Assembly: GCA_016795375.1 (NCBI GenBank)
Contig: JAEUHJ010000118.1
Coordinates: 1-59,641, forward strand
Reading direction: 5' to 3'
Source of the DNA: Verrucomicrobiaceae bacterium
GTDB taxonomy: Bacteria; Verrucomicrobiota; Verrucomicrobiia; Verrucomicrobiales; Verrucomicrobiaceae
DNA length: 59,641 nt
Positions within the stretch are counted from its first letter, which is position 1, and each line of letters opens with the position of its first letter. The position numbers and the translations under genes were made by a program. Below are positions 8,066 through 17,480 of this stretch, piece after piece. The notes beneath the pieces were generated by a model that did not search any database, was not told the origin of the DNA, and saw only the letters and a list, made by a program, of their open reading frames with translations.

Positions 8066-9487
8066 ATGAGTCCACGCAACATGTTCCCCGTCTCCGCAAT
8101 GCCGCTCCGTTCGTCATTCGCCATCCTGGCCGCGTCATTTCTGCTCTGCCCTTCACTGCTGGCGGAGAGTTTTTACCGTGCGCCGCGGAGTTACAGCACC
8201 ACCCGTGCTCCTGATCCGCCGAAGTATGCGCGACATGCGCCGGAGACCGGCATGAACCTCCTCAAAAACGCCGCATGGCTCGATCTCGGGCTCGATTATC
8301 GCTTCCGTTACGAGTATCGTGACGATGACATCCGCCGCGCGCAGGGCGGTTTGAACGATCCGTTTCTTCATCGCGCGCGGGCCTACCTCGGCATTCATGA
8401 CATCCTCGATCCCTTCCGGTTCGCGGTCGAGATGCAGGACTCGCGCCGCTATCACAGCCGCTATCCGCGCGACAACCGCGATGTGAATGAATTCGAATTC
8501 ATCCGCCTTTACGCCGAACTGCATTTCAAGGATTTGCTCGGACATGATCCACGCGGCAATGCCCGCCCGGTTTTCATCCGCTACGGTATCCACAATTTCG
8601 AGTTCCTCGACCGCCGCCTCATCGGCAACAACCAGTGGCGCAACACCACGAACGCGTTCCAGGGATTTCACGCCGCGCTCGGCCAGGAGAGCAACGACTG
8701 GCAGCTCGATCTGCTCGCCGTGCAACCACTGAGCCGCAGCCTGTATGACTGGGACCGCCCCGTGGAGCAGCAGTGGATGTATGCCGCCATCGGCCACTGG
8801 CGGCGCTGGGCGGAAATCATCACGCTGGAACCATACTACCTCGCGCTGCACCAGTCGGCGCATGCCGGTGTTCTTGAGCGCATGGTGCATAACCCCGGCC
8901 TGCGCGGACATGGCGTCATCGGCCAAAGCGGCTTCGATTATGACGCCAGTTTCAACTACCAGTTCGGTCAGAACGGTCCGCGCAAGGTCCGCGCCTGGGC
9001 CGCCACCGCCGAACTGGGCTACAGCTTCAAGCTGCCGTGGCAGCCGCGTCTCAGCCTCTGCTACGGCCAGGCCAGCGGCGACCACGATCCCAACGACGGC
9101 ACCGACAACCGCTTCGAGCGCTTTTTCGGCTTCTCACGTCCGTGGTCGGCGAACGACTACATCGTTTTTGAAAACATCCGTGCGCCGAAGCTGCGGCTCG
9201 AATGCGCTCCGTCCAAAGTCTTCCGCTTCGACCTCGGCTGCAGTTGGTACTGGCTCGACAGCGCCACAGACCGCTTCGCCGCCGCAAACAACGCCCAAGA
9301 CATCACCGGTGCCAGCGGCAGCCAGGTCGGCCATGAGTTTGACATCCGCACCCGTTTCAATCTCGGCGACAAGGCCGAGTTGATCCTCGGCTACGCCCAT
9401 TTCAGCGCGGGCGGCTTCGTCGAGAACAACGTGCGGCGCGGCGACACGGACTTCGGCTACATTGAATTCAGCCGCCGGTTTTTCTGA
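8066..9487 (+). CDS. Outer-membrane beta-barrel protein, alginate-export type
   Basis: A predicted porin of 473 residues. After a signal peptide (cleavage after SLLAES, near residue 32 from the chosen start), the protein shows alternating amphipathic strands rich in Arg, Tyr and Phe (for example LDYRFRYEYRDDD, FAVEMQDSRRYHSR and FEFIRLYAELHF). These resemble the alginate-export (AlgE-like) barrel family. It ends in YIEFSRRFF, an aromatic C-terminus typical of outer-membrane barrels recognised by BamA. ATG codons at 8066, 8081 and 8099 are all in frame. The stop overlaps the next start as TGATG, so the downstream hydrolase is probably co-translated. The substrate is unknown. Confidence 0.78.
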   Translation: MSPRNMFPVSAMPLRSSFAILAASFLLCPSLLAESFYRAPRSYSTTRAPDPPKYARHAPETGMNLLKNAAWLDLGLDYRFRYEYRDDDIRRAQGGLNDPFLHRARAYLGIHDILDPFRFAVEMQDSRRYHSRYPRDNRDVNEFEFIRLYAELHFKDLLGHDPRGNARPVFIRYGIHNFEFLDRRLIGNNQWRNTTNAFQGFHAALGQESNDWQLDLLAVQPLSRSLYDWDRPVEQQWMYAAIGHWRRWAEIITLEPYYLALHQSAHAGVLERMVHNPGLRGHGVIGQSGFDYDASFNYQFGQNGPRKVRAWAATAELGYSFKLPWQPRLSLCYGQASGDHDPNDGTDNRFERFFGFSRPWSANDYIVFENIRAPKLRLECAPSKVFRFDLGCSWYWLDSATDRFAAANNAQDITGASGSQVGHEFDIRTRFNLGDKAELILGYAHFSAGGFVENNVRRGDTDFGYIEFSRRFF

Positions 9488-10185
9488 TGACCCCGAATCC
9501 GCCAGCGCCCGAAAGCAGCGACTTCATCCCGAAGATCGTCAGCAAGCCGCCACGCTCCGGCCACGGCATGAAGATCGGCATCTTCGCCGGCATCCATGGT
9601 GACGAGGAGGCGGGCACGCTCGCCACGCAGGAACTCATCCGCTGGGCGGCGGAAAAGCCGGAGGCACTGCGTGACTACGAGCTGCATTTCTACCCTGTTT
9701 GCAATCCCACCGGCCTCGCCCTCGGCACGCGGCACAGCCATTGCGGGCTCGATCTGAACCGCGAGTTCTGGCACGGCTCCACCCAGCCCGAAGTCGTCTA
9801 TCTCGAAGGCGAGCTGCGCCGCGAACACTACGACGGCATCATCTCCCTGCATTCCGACGACACCTCCGACGGCTGCTACGGTTTCGTCAGCGGCGCCCTG
9901 CTCAGCGAGCATCTGCTGGAGCCCGCGCTGCAGGCATCCAGCGAGTTCCTGCCGCGCAACGAAGCGCCCGTCATCGACGGCTTCCCCGCCTCACGCGGCA
10001 TCATCAAGGAAGGCTACCTCGGCATCCTCAGCGCCCCGCCGGAGCAGCGACCGCATGCGCTGGAGATCGTCTTCGAAACACCCGCGCTCGCGCCGATGGA
10101 GGCGCAGGTCAAAGCGACCGTCGCCGCCGTGAAACGCATCCTGGCGGAATACCGCGAGCTGCAGGCGTATGCGGCGAATCTTTGA
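9487..10185 (+). CDS. Succinylglutamate desuccinylase/aspartoacylase-like Zn hydrolase
   Basis: A 232-residue member of the M14-like AstE/AspA family, which removes acyl or aminoacyl groups through one zinc. The motifs are in the right order: AGIHGDEEAG (zinc His and Glu) near residue 36, NPTGLALGTR, then DLNREFW (substrate Arg), SLHSDD (zinc His), and a Glu in ALEIVFETPAL. It is shorter than AstE (about 320 residues) and lacks an obvious C-terminal beta domain. Translation is coupled to the porin through a TGATG overlap, which suggests that it acts on something the porin takes in. No signal peptide is seen, so it should be cytoplasmic. Confidence 0.78.
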   Translation: MTPNPPAPESSDFIPKIVSKPPRSGHGMKIGIFAGIHGDEEAGTLATQELIRWAAEKPEALRDYELHFYPVCNPTGLALGTRHSHCGLDLNREFWHGSTQPEVVYLEGELRREHYDGIISLHSDDTSDGCYGFVSGALLSEHLLEPALQASSEFLPRNEAPVIDGFPASRGIIKEGYLGILSAPPEQRPHALEIVFETPALAPMEAQVKATVAAVKRILAEYRELQAYAANL

Positions 10186-10216
10186 TTGGAACTCATCATT
10201 CGCGACTGCACACTGG

Positions 10217-11149
10217 TTAGAAACGAATGTGCAAAACAGGATCAGTTTCGCACTGGGAAACAATCTCGTTGTAGCGAGTCAGGATTGTAGCGAGCGTCGC
10301 TTTGCACGCGTCCGCTTTGAACAGGCTGCGTTCATAGACGTTGGCTGTGAGAAACTGCGTAGCATCAATCACATCAATGCGGTCCTTCCATTCGGTGTTT
10401 TTGAGCAGGTAGGCGGCTCCTTCGACTCCGTCCGCGAGTGTGACGATGACAGGTTTCAATCCGGCCTGGAGATTTTTGGCGGCTTTGCGGATCAGCGCTT
10501 CGCTCGGATGGGTGGTGACATGGATGGCGACACCACTCACCTCGAAATCGCCCTGTCGTTCAGTCGAATGATCCGCCACTGAAAACCCATGATGCGCTGC
10601 AACGCCAGTGCCCAGCACCATGTCGAGCTTGGCTCCAACGAGATGCTGAAGCATGGCCCCCACGAAGTTAGCGCCGCCCGAATTCTTCTGAATCTCCGTC
10701 GCCTGCTCGAAGATGTCGGCAAGGTTTGCGGCGACGGATTTGCCTGTGTCGAAATGAAACTTCGGGCCTTCGCTGGCAAAGTGCTGCCGCACCTTCTCAA
10801 TCCACCAGTCCATGGCGGTATAAAGATCCACCGCGCCTGTCTTTTCCTGTGCGTCATTGAGCGCCATCACATAGTTTTCCATCAACCCAAGGCTGCCTCG
10901 ACTGGTGCGGCCACCTTCTTCGGCAAGAACCTTGGTGCTTCCATAAGCAGCGAGAATATTTTGCACCGCCGCCTTGCCAAGGCCGGCCACCTGTCCGCCT
11001 TCATCTGTGCGAAGCGATTCGGGTGCCAACGGCAGCCCTTGATCTTGCGCCGTCTTGGTGACGACCAAACCAACGCAGAGCCCGCCTTTGTTGAGAAATT
11101 TCTTCTGCTTTTCGGCGAGCGCTTCGAGCTGTTTAACAATAGCGCTCAT
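10217..11149 (-). CDS. DUF4928 protein, probable restriction endonuclease of a C5-methyltransferase system
   Basis: A 310-residue protein whose start overlaps the stop of the adjacent cytosine-C5 methyltransferase (ATGA, 11146-11149). The sequence resembles DUF4928, a family I know as encoded beside C5 methyltransferases. A conserved-looking core, ANFVGAMLQHLVGAKLDM followed by QGDFEVSGVAIHVTTHP, could be a divergent PD-(D/E)xK-like nuclease centre. The Asp of GDFEV is followed about ten residues on by the buried strand AIHVTT, with Thr in place of the usual Lys. The endonuclease role is inferred from context and this motif. The pair is divergent in base use from the adjacent GC-rich genes. 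Confidence 0.65.
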   Translation of the reverse strand: MSAIVKQLEALAEKQKKFLNKGGLCVGLVVTKTAQDQGLPLAPESLRTDEGGQVAGLGKAAVQNILAAYGSTKVLAEEGGRTSRGSLGLMENYVMALNDAQEKTGAVDLYTAMDWWIEKVRQHFASEGPKFHFDTGKSVAANLADIFEQATEIQKNSGGANFVGAMLQHLVGAKLDMVLGTGVAAHHGFSVADHSTERQGDFEVSGVAIHVTTHPSEALIRKAAKNLQAGLKPVIVTLADGVEGAAYLLKNTEWKDRIDVIDATQFLTANVYERSLFKADACKATLATILTRYNEIVSQCETDPVLHIRF

Positions 11150-12327
11150 GCCTTCGGCTTGGATGTTCGTCGTGGAATGGCATAGCGGACATTTTTCCTA
11201 ACTGATGGCAGCGGCAGCGGTGTTTCTCGCATCTCATCGAGCATTGGGTTCAGATAGTGTCGGGCAATCCATTGGATCGCAGGCACGCAGACGGCGTCAC
11301 CAAAGCCAAACAACGCCTGATTCAAAGGCACATTGATTTTGTAGCCGTCAGCGCCCATCAGGCGGGCGCATTCACGCGGAGTGAGAAGCCGGACCTTGTA
11401 CTGACCTTTGCCCGCACAGAAAAGAATCTGCCGCCCGCTACCGCCTCGGGGCGTACGCAGGCATCCAGCGATGCCGTCCGTGCGAAGCTCTCCCATCGAG
11501 CGTCCGTTGCGCACCCGACGAAACACGGTGCCGTAAGACCACTTCGAGCCAGCGATCATGCGATCAGCCTCCGCACGATGCTTGTCGCTCATCTGGTTTA
11601 GCAGGTATTCGCAACGTTCCCGCGACCACCAGACTTCTGAATTGAGCGGCACATCTTCAATGATGTCCTGGAGACGCTTGGTGGAAGGCGGGAGCTGCGG
11701 CAGGCGGCGAATTGACCAGCCGATGTCTGGATTCATGAAAATGAAGTCTGCCAAAGCTGAGGGGCGCACGTCGCTTTGCAGCAGGATGTTGGATGTCTCC
11801 TTGAGGCGATCGGGTTTCGCCTTGCTACCAACAACAAACAGACGCACGCGGCTCTGAGGAACAAATCGAACAGCGTCGATGATGAATGCATCCACAGCGT
11901 ATCCCAGGTCATTCAGGGCGATCAGTGCGTCACGAAAATCATTCCCATCGTTGGAAGTTAGAAAACCAGCCACGTTCTCCAAGAGCACCAACGGCGGCCT
12001 ACGTTTCCCCATGCCTTTGAGCGCGTCCATGAAGCCCCAAAAGGCGGATGAATGAGTTCCTGCCAGTCCATGCCGCGCCCCTGCCAGAGAAAGGTCATTG
12101 CAAGGGAAGGATGCCGTCGCGAGATCAATATCGGGAATGTCCTTGCCTTCCACCTTGTGAACATCATCAAGCACGAACTCGCAGGCACCATCATTGAAGT
12201 TGGCCCGGTACATATCCCACTTCTTATCATCAAGGTCGTTGGCCCAGACCGTGGTCCAGCCTTCTTTGTCCAGCCCCATTCTCATGAGACCAATCCCGGC
12301 GAAAAACTCTGCGGCGCGTCTTTGCAT
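11146..12327 (-). CDS. DNA (cytosine-5-)-methyltransferase
   Basis: A 393-residue C5-cytosine DNA methyltransferase. The motifs run in the classical order: motif I FAGIGLMRMGL at the N-terminus, motif IV SFPCNDLSLAG with the catalytic Cys (PCN instead of the common PCQ), motif VI LLENVAG, motif VIII QSRVRLFVVG, and the C-terminal motifs LTPRECARLMG and ALFGFGDAV (IX-X). The start at 12327 places motif I right at the N-terminus as usual; an ATG at 12375 would add 16 residues. The target-recognition region lies between motifs VIII and IX, about residues 185-320. It follows the aminotransferase on the same strand and is coupled to the DUF4928 gene, together forming a probable restriction-modification unit. 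Confidence 0.88.
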   Translation of the reverse strand: MQRRAAEFFAGIGLMRMGLDKEGWTTVWANDLDDKKWDMYRANFNDGACEFVLDDVHKVEGKDIPDIDLATASFPCNDLSLAGARHGLAGTHSSAFWGFMDALKGMGKRRPPLVLLENVAGFLTSNDGNDFRDALIALNDLGYAVDAFIIDAVRFVPQSRVRLFVVGSKAKPDRLKETSNILLQSDVRPSALADFIFMNPDIGWSIRRLPQLPPSTKRLQDIIEDVPLNSEVWWSRERCEYLLNQMSDKHRAEADRMIAGSKWSYGTVFRRVRNGRSMGELRTDGIAGCLRTPRGGSGRQILFCAGKGQYKVRLLTPRECARLMGADGYKINVPLNQALFGFGDAVCVPAIQWIARHYLNPMLDEMRETPLPLPSVRKNVRYAIPRRTSKPKA

Positions 12328-12395
12328 GTGTTGACCGACTTTGAAGCAGTGGAGTGGCAGTGACAACTCCAACATCTGGCCGCAGGGCCATTCAT

Positions 12396-13562
12396 TTAAC
12401 GTCCCGCTTTGAGCTTCTCCAATTTCACCCCCGCCGCGTCCAGCGTGTCCTCCTTCTTCGCGAAGTGAAAGCGGATGAAGCGGTGTTCGGGTTCGCGGAA
12501 GAAGCTGGAGCCGGGGACGCCAGCGACGCCGATCTCGCGCACGAACCATTCGGCGGCTTCGGTGTCGTTTGGGAAGCCGAGCGATGAGATGTCCATCAGG
12601 ACGTAGTAGGCACCATGCGGTTCGGTGAACGGGAGGCCGGTGGCGCGGAGGTGGGCGAGGAAGATGTCGCGTTTCCGCGTGTAGAGATCGCGCAGGCCTT
12701 GGTAGTAGCTGTCCGGCAGCTCCAGACCGGCGATCGCGGCCTCCTGCAACGGGGCGGCGGCACCGACGGTGAGGAAGTCATGCACCTTGCGCGCCTGCGC
12801 GATGATGTGCGGCGCGGCCTGCACATAGCCGAGCCGCCAGCCGGTGATGGAGTAGGTTTTGGAGAGCGAATTGCACACGATCACGCGTTCTGCGGCTCCA
12901 GGCAGCGCATGCATGTAAACGTGCTCATGCGGCGCATAGACGATGTGCTCGTAGGGCTCGTCGGTGATGACGAAGGCGTCGTGTTTTTCAGCCAGATCGA
13001 GGATCAACTGCAATTCCTCGCGTGTGAAGACCTTGCCAGTCGGATTCGACGGATTGCAGACGATGATGGCCTTCGCGCCCTGGGCAAACGCACGGGCCAG
13101 TTCATCGGGATCGAAGCCGAACTGCGGCGGATGCAGCGGCACATAGATGGGTTGAGCGCCGGAGAGGATCGCGTCCGCGCCGTAGTTCTCGTAGAAGGGC
13201 GAGAAGACGATCACTTTGTCGCCCGGCTCGCAGCAGGTCATCATCGCGCACATCATCGCCTCCGTGCTGCCGCAGGTGACGACGAGGTTCTGATCCGGAT
13301 CGACCGGCGTACCGGAGAAATGCGTGATCTTCCGCGCCAGCGCCTGCCGGAAACGCGGCGCTCCCCACGTCACGGCATACTGATGAAACGGCCCGCGTGT
13401 CGCACGCTCCAGCGCGGCGAGCAGCTCCTCCGGCGGATCGAAATCGGGGAAGCCCTGCGACAGATTGATCGCGCCATGCTGATTCGACAGCCGCGTCATC
13501 GCGCGGATGACGGACTCGGTGAAGGTGTGAAGGCGCTGCGAGGTCGCGGGCATGTTGCGCAT
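12396..13562 (-). CDS. PLP-dependent aminotransferase (class I/II)
   Basis: A 388-residue fold-type I aminotransferase. Visible landmarks are INLSQGFPDFDPPEEL, the substrate Tyr region FHQYAVTWG, CNPSNPTGKVF (Asn of the cofactor pocket), ITDEPYEHIVY (Asp that pairs with the pyridine nitrogen), and SLSKTYSITGWRLGY with the Schiff-base Lys. FIRFHFAKKED supplies the carboxylate-binding Arg. The pattern is close to the YbdL/kynurenine-aminotransferase branch, which includes methionine aminotransferases, so a part in methionine salvage is possible. A second ATG at 13553 is equally plausible. Its start faces the divergent gene at 13590, with only 27 bp between. Confidence 0.88.
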   Translation of the reverse strand: MRNMPATSQRLHTFTESVIRAMTRLSNQHGAINLSQGFPDFDPPEELLAALERATRGPFHQYAVTWGAPRFRQALARKITHFSGTPVDPDQNLVVTCGSTEAMMCAMMTCCEPGDKVIVFSPFYENYGADAILSGAQPIYVPLHPPQFGFDPDELARAFAQGAKAIIVCNPSNPTGKVFTREELQLILDLAEKHDAFVITDEPYEHIVYAPHEHVYMHALPGAAERVIVCNSLSKTYSITGWRLGYVQAAPHIIAQARKVHDFLTVGAAAPLQEAAIAGLELPDSYYQGLRDLYTRKRDIFLAHLRATGLPFTEPHGAYYVLMDISSLGFPNDTEAAEWFVREIGVAGVPGSSFFREPEHRFIRFHFAKKEDTLDAAGVKLEKLKAGR

Positions 13563-13589
13563 TTGGCGAGATGCCGCCACGGTGCAAGG

Positions 13590-14414
13590 ATGCCGCCAAA
13601 ATGTTTCGTCTCCGCCCTTCTGCTGGCCCTGCCAGTTGGTGCGGCCGACAGATGGCATTATCTCGACAACGGACAGGTTCGGCTCGGCGTGAATCTGAAC
13701 GCTGGAGCCTGCATCGGCTGGTTTTCGGCCTCCGGTTCGCAAGACAGCCTGCTCAACGCCTATGACGTCGGCCGCTACGTGCAGCAGTCGTATTACGGCG
13801 ATGAGGACGGCAGCGGCTGGAACGGCAAACCGTGGCGCTACAATCCGGTGCAGGGCGGAAGCTGGAAGAACGAGCCGGCGGAAGTCATCGAGACGAAAGC
13901 GGATGCGACGAGCTTCTATGCAAAGACGAAACCGCGCCACTGGGCCACGGGGGTGTTCACACCCGAATGTGTGATGGAGGAATGGCTGCGGCTCGACGGC
14001 GCATTGGCTCGGCTGAAGTTCAAAATGACTTACACCGGCGACAAAACCCACGCAGCGCGGCATCAGGAGCTGCCAGCGCTGTTTGTGACGCCAAAGCTCG
14101 ACACGCTGGTGTTTGTGAACGCGGAAAAGAATCTTGTGCGCAAGCAGCCCGGCTTTCCAAACGAGTACTTCAAGGTCGGCGAGCCGTGGTGCGCGTGGGT
14201 GGATCAAAACAACCGCGGCATCGGCCTGTTCATGCCGCACACGAGCGACGTGACGTGTTACCGCGTGCGCAACGGCAACAAAGGCGATTGCAGCTACCTC
14301 GCGCCGATCCAGACCTTCGCGCTCAAGCCGGGACTGGTGTTTGAGTACGAGGTCGTGCTCGTGGCTGGCAGCTTGGAGAAGTTGCGCGCGGTGTTTGCAA
14401 AGATGAAGCCGTGA
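13590..14414 (+). CDS. Exported protein of unknown function
   Basis: A 274-residue protein with a short signal peptide ending near VGAAD (residue 20). The mature part is rich in Trp, Tyr and Gly, for example DEDGSGWNGKPWRYNPVQGGSW, with alternating hydrophobic strands that suggest a beta-sandwich. Paired strings such as ATGVFTPECVMEEWLRLDGALARLKFKMTYTG recall proteins that handle carbohydrate, but I recognise no named family or catalytic residue. The ATG at 13590 is chosen because the leader starts there; the frame is open far upstream but as antisense to the aminotransferase. It is convergent with the kinase gene (9-bp gap). Confidence 0.7.
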   Translation: MPPKCFVSALLLALPVGAADRWHYLDNGQVRLGVNLNAGACIGWFSASGSQDSLLNAYDVGRYVQQSYYGDEDGSGWNGKPWRYNPVQGGSWKNEPAEVIETKADATSFYAKTKPRHWATGVFTPECVMEEWLRLDGALARLKFKMTYTGDKTHAARHQELPALFVTPKLDTLVFVNAEKNLVRKQPGFPNEYFKVGEPWCAWVDQNNRGIGLFMPHTSDVTCYRVRNGNKGDCSYLAPIQTFALKPGLVFEYEVVLVAGSLEKLRAVFAKMKP

Positions 14415-14423
14415 TGCGGTCGA

Positions 14424-17400
14424 TCACTGCGGCCACGGGGCGCGTTTGTCCGGCGCTGTCATGAGCCAGCGGGCGAGAACGGTGGCGGGATCATCGGATT
14501 CAGGCAGGCGGGCGACGATTTCCTGCTGGGATTGATGACGAACGGGCTCGGTGGAGCCGTCGGGGAGGAGGCGTTTGGTGGCACGGGCCTCGGCGAAGTC
14601 GAGGAACCAGGCGGGAAGGACGCCGGGACGCGCGGGCAGCGGGAGTTCGAGCCATTCGCCGTTTTCGCGCTGGAAAAAATAGCCGCGTCCGTCCTCGCGC
14701 ATGCGCACGGCGGTGGCGCGTTCGCCGCATTTGTGCAGAGCCATGAGCGGCTCGCCGGTTTGCGCGTCCCAGGCGCGGTGCGTGCCATCGACGGTGATGG
14801 TGAGGAGCGTGCGTTCATCGGGCGTGAGCACGGCGTGGCGGATGGTGTGCTCGTGAAACAGCGGGGCGCAGACGGGGCGGCCGCTGGCGGCGTCGGTGAC
14901 ATCGAGACGGTGACCGAGTTCGACACGGAAGTGGCGCTCTTTGCCGCGCAGGAGCAAGAGCATGGGCTCACTGCCGGGCTGGGGGAGCGAAGCCACCGAT
15001 CCAGCGCCCTGCGGTGGTAGCGTGGCGGATGGACGGGGATCGATCATGCGGAACTGCATGTCCCACACTTCCAACACGGGTGTTTTTTCCTGCGCCATGA
15101 TGACGAGCGAGCCATCGCGGCTGGCGGCGGCGGTGCCGAGTAGCAGGCGGCTGTGATTGCTGATGCTGGTGTCCGCACCGGGATGCCAGAGCCGGATCTC
15201 GCCGCGTCCGCCGATGACGAGCACATGACCGCGCACCTCCAGCGTGCGGCACAGGCGCACGGGGCCTTTCAAGCGGATGCCGATGCCGATGGGCCGTGTT
15301 TCGGGCGCGCGCCAGACATTGACGCCACCTTGCGAGTCGCCCACGGCGAGGGCGTTGCCCACGCCATTAAAACTGAGAGCGGAGGCCGGTCCCATGAGCG
15401 CGAGCGGCGTGCCGACGGAACTCAAATCGGGCAGGCGGTGCGTCATGACGAGACCGTTGGCAAGGCCGACGGCGGCGAGCGTGCCCTGTGGATTGAGAGC
15501 GATGCTGGTGACGCCGCTTTGACGCACCTGGAAGGGCAAGGCGGCAAGCTGGCCGGTGCGCGGGCGCATGGAGACGAATGTTGTGTTTTGCGCGACGAGC
15601 GCCTGCTCCGCCCTGGCATCGAGCGCGAGCTGGAACACGCTTCCTTGCAAAGCGAGCGCCGGGGCCGCGGGCTGCTGTGTTTTCATGTCCCACAGGCGCA
15701 CCTCGCCTTCAGAAGTGCCGACGAGCGCGTGCCGCGCGTCATCCGCGCAGGCAATGGCGGTGACGCGGCCCTGCATTTTCGTTTCAAACGGCATGAAGTC
15801 GCCGCTGGCGATGTCGTAACGGGCAAGGCTGCCGTCGCTGAAGCCGAGCATGAGCGTCTCGTCATCGAGCGACGTTTGAAACGCGCTGATCCGCGCTCCG
15901 GCGGGCAGGGCGAGTTTCTGCGGCCGGCCGGCGCGGCGCAAATCCCAGCGCGCGATGAGGTCTGGGCGTTCGGTGTCGCTGGATTGAAACACCACGACCG
16001 CCATCCTGCGCGACGCGTTCGCGGCAACACCGATGATCTTGTCCCAGCCTTCCTCCACATGCAGGTTTGTGGCGATGCGGAAGCCAAACTGGCTGTGGGC
16101 GAGCTGCGAGCAGAGATACGCGGCGGCGAGCCAGTTGTGCGGGTCGGTGCGCAGCGCGAGGCAGAGCGACGCGATGGCATCGCTGTGCCGGCCGCGTTCG
16201 CTGAGCTGGCGCGCGGTCTGGAAGTCCTTGCGGCTCTGCATGCGCTGAAGTTCGAGCTGGTGCAGCGCGGCCATCTGCTGCTCGCGTCGCTGCTGCATGA
16301 AATGCTGCACGCCCGCGCCGATGGCGGCCAAGGCAGCGAGCATGAAGGCCGCCGCGACGGCGACACCCCGGCGATGACGGCGGGTAAATTTGCGCAGCAA
16401 ATAAACACGCGACGCGGGATGCGCCTGCACGGGCTGGTCGGCGAGATGACGCAGGAGTTCCTGAGCGAGCGCGTCCGCGCTCGAATAACGTCGTGACGGC
16501 TCCGGGGCGAGCGCCTTGAGGATGATGTGCCCCAGATCGCCACCAAGACGTGGATTGTGATGCGAAGGAGCAACGAGCGGCTTTTCCGCGGCTACGCGCA
16601 GGGCCTCGTGCAGTGTTTTTCCGCTCAAAGATTTCGGATCGACGACGGGAACGCCGGTGAGCAGCTCGTAGAGCAAGGCGCCGAGCGCAAACACGTCGCC
16701 ACGCACATCGGCGGCCTCGGGGCCGTGCTCGGCCTGCTCCGGACTGATGTAACCGGGCGTGCCGATGATCTGATCGTGCAGCGTGTAGATCGTGTGGCGC
16801 GTGAGACGCGTGTCGAGCGCCTTGGCGAGGCCGAAGTCGATGACCTTCACATGCGGTACGCCGTCGGCGAGCGCGACGAGGATGTTCGAGGGCTTCAGAT
16901 CGCGATGGATGACGCCTTTGGTGTGCGCGTGATGCACGGCGTCGCAGATTTCGACGAACAAACGCAATCGCGCGGCCAGCGCAGGCTGCTGCTGCCGGAC
17001 GAATTGCGTGACGGGAACGCCGTGAACGCGCTCCATGACGAAAAACGGCCTGCCATCCTGTGTTTCGCCCGCGTCGAGCACTTGTGCGATGCCGGAGTGA
17101 TTCATCAGCGCCAGCGCCTGCCGCTCCATTTCAAAGCGCGCGATGACTTGTGACGCGTTCATGCCCGCCTTGAGCACTTTGACGGCGACTTCGCGGCGGA
17201 TGGGCTGTGTTTGAGTGGCTTCAAAAACGAAACCGAAGCCGCCTTCGCCCAGCTTCGCGCCGAGCTGATATTTTCCCATCAAGCACGGCTCCAAACCTTC
17301 GGCGGCGATCTCGGGCGCGGCCTGCGTCGTTTGAAACGCGGACGTTTCGGTCTCCGGCATCTCCAATCCGCCCTTCAGCAGGCAATGCGGGCAAAATCCC

Positions 17401-17441
17401 GCCGCTGGCAGGACGCGACCACATTCGGGGCAGGCGGGCAT
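14424..17441 (-). CDS. Serine/threonine protein kinase with zinc ribbon, TM segment and WD40-like tail
   Basis: A 1005-residue transmembrane Hanks-type kinase. A zinc ribbon (CPEC at 4-7, CPHC at 17-20) precedes the kinase domain at about 58-335. The glycine loop is GEGGFGFV, Lys88 sits in AVKVL, the catalytic loop is HRDLKPSN (179-186), DFG is at 202-204, and GTPGYISPEQ is the activation segment. A basic strip then leads into one TM helix at about 359-379, a short coiled TPR-like part, and roughly 500 residues of WD40-like repeats predicted on the other side of the membrane. The gene lies 39 bp behind the ECF sigma gene. Sigma factor plus WD40 kinase pairs recur in Planctomycetes and Verrucomicrobia and suggest that the kinase controls the sigma factor. 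Confidence 0.9.
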   Translation of the reverse strand: MPACPECGRVLPAAGFCPHCLLKGGLEMPETETSAFQTTQAAPEIAAEGLEPCLMGKYQLGAKLGEGGFGFVFEATQTQPIRREVAVKVLKAGMNASQVIARFEMERQALALMNHSGIAQVLDAGETQDGRPFFVMERVHGVPVTQFVRQQQPALAARLRLFVEICDAVHHAHTKGVIHRDLKPSNILVALADGVPHVKVIDFGLAKALDTRLTRHTIYTLHDQIIGTPGYISPEQAEHGPEAADVRGDVFALGALLYELLTGVPVVDPKSLSGKTLHEALRVAAEKPLVAPSHHNPRLGGDLGHIILKALAPEPSRRYSSADALAQELLRHLADQPVQAHPASRVYLLRKFTRRHRRGVAVAAAFMLAALAAIGAGVQHFMQQRREQQMAALHQLELQRMQSRKDFQTARQLSERGRHSDAIASLCLALRTDPHNWLAAAYLCSQLAHSQFGFRIATNLHVEEGWDKIIGVAANASRRMAVVVFQSSDTERPDLIARWDLRRAGRPQKLALPAGARISAFQTSLDDETLMLGFSDGSLARYDIASGDFMPFETKMQGRVTAIACADDARHALVGTSEGEVRLWDMKTQQPAAPALALQGSVFQLALDARAEQALVAQNTTFVSMRPRTGQLAALPFQVRQSGVTSIALNPQGTLAAVGLANGLVMTHRLPDLSSVGTPLALMGPASALSFNGVGNALAVGDSQGGVNVWRAPETRPIGIGIRLKGPVRLCRTLEVRGHVLVIGGRGEIRLWHPGADTSISNHSRLLLGTAAASRDGSLVIMAQEKTPVLEVWDMQFRMIDPRPSATLPPQGAGSVASLPQPGSEPMLLLLRGKERHFRVELGHRLDVTDAASGRPVCAPLFHEHTIRHAVLTPDERTLLTITVDGTHRAWDAQTGEPLMALHKCGERATAVRMREDGRGYFFQRENGEWLELPLPARPGVLPAWFLDFAEARATKRLLPDGSTEPVRHQSQQEIVARLPESDDPATVLARWLMTAPDKRAPWPQ

Positions 17442-17480
17442 GATGTTTGTTCTCGGTTCGCGGTTCTCAGTTTCGCTGTT

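Noticed and set aside
12351..12370. GGAGTG...ACTCC inverted repeat before the C5 methyltransferase
   Set aside because: Only 5 bp of stem with a 10-nt centre; it does not have the perfect stem of the GGAG/GTAG elements.
12615..13589. Long upstream extension of the exported protein at 13590
   Set aside because: The extension is antisense to the aminotransferase; a signal peptide starts exactly at 13590.
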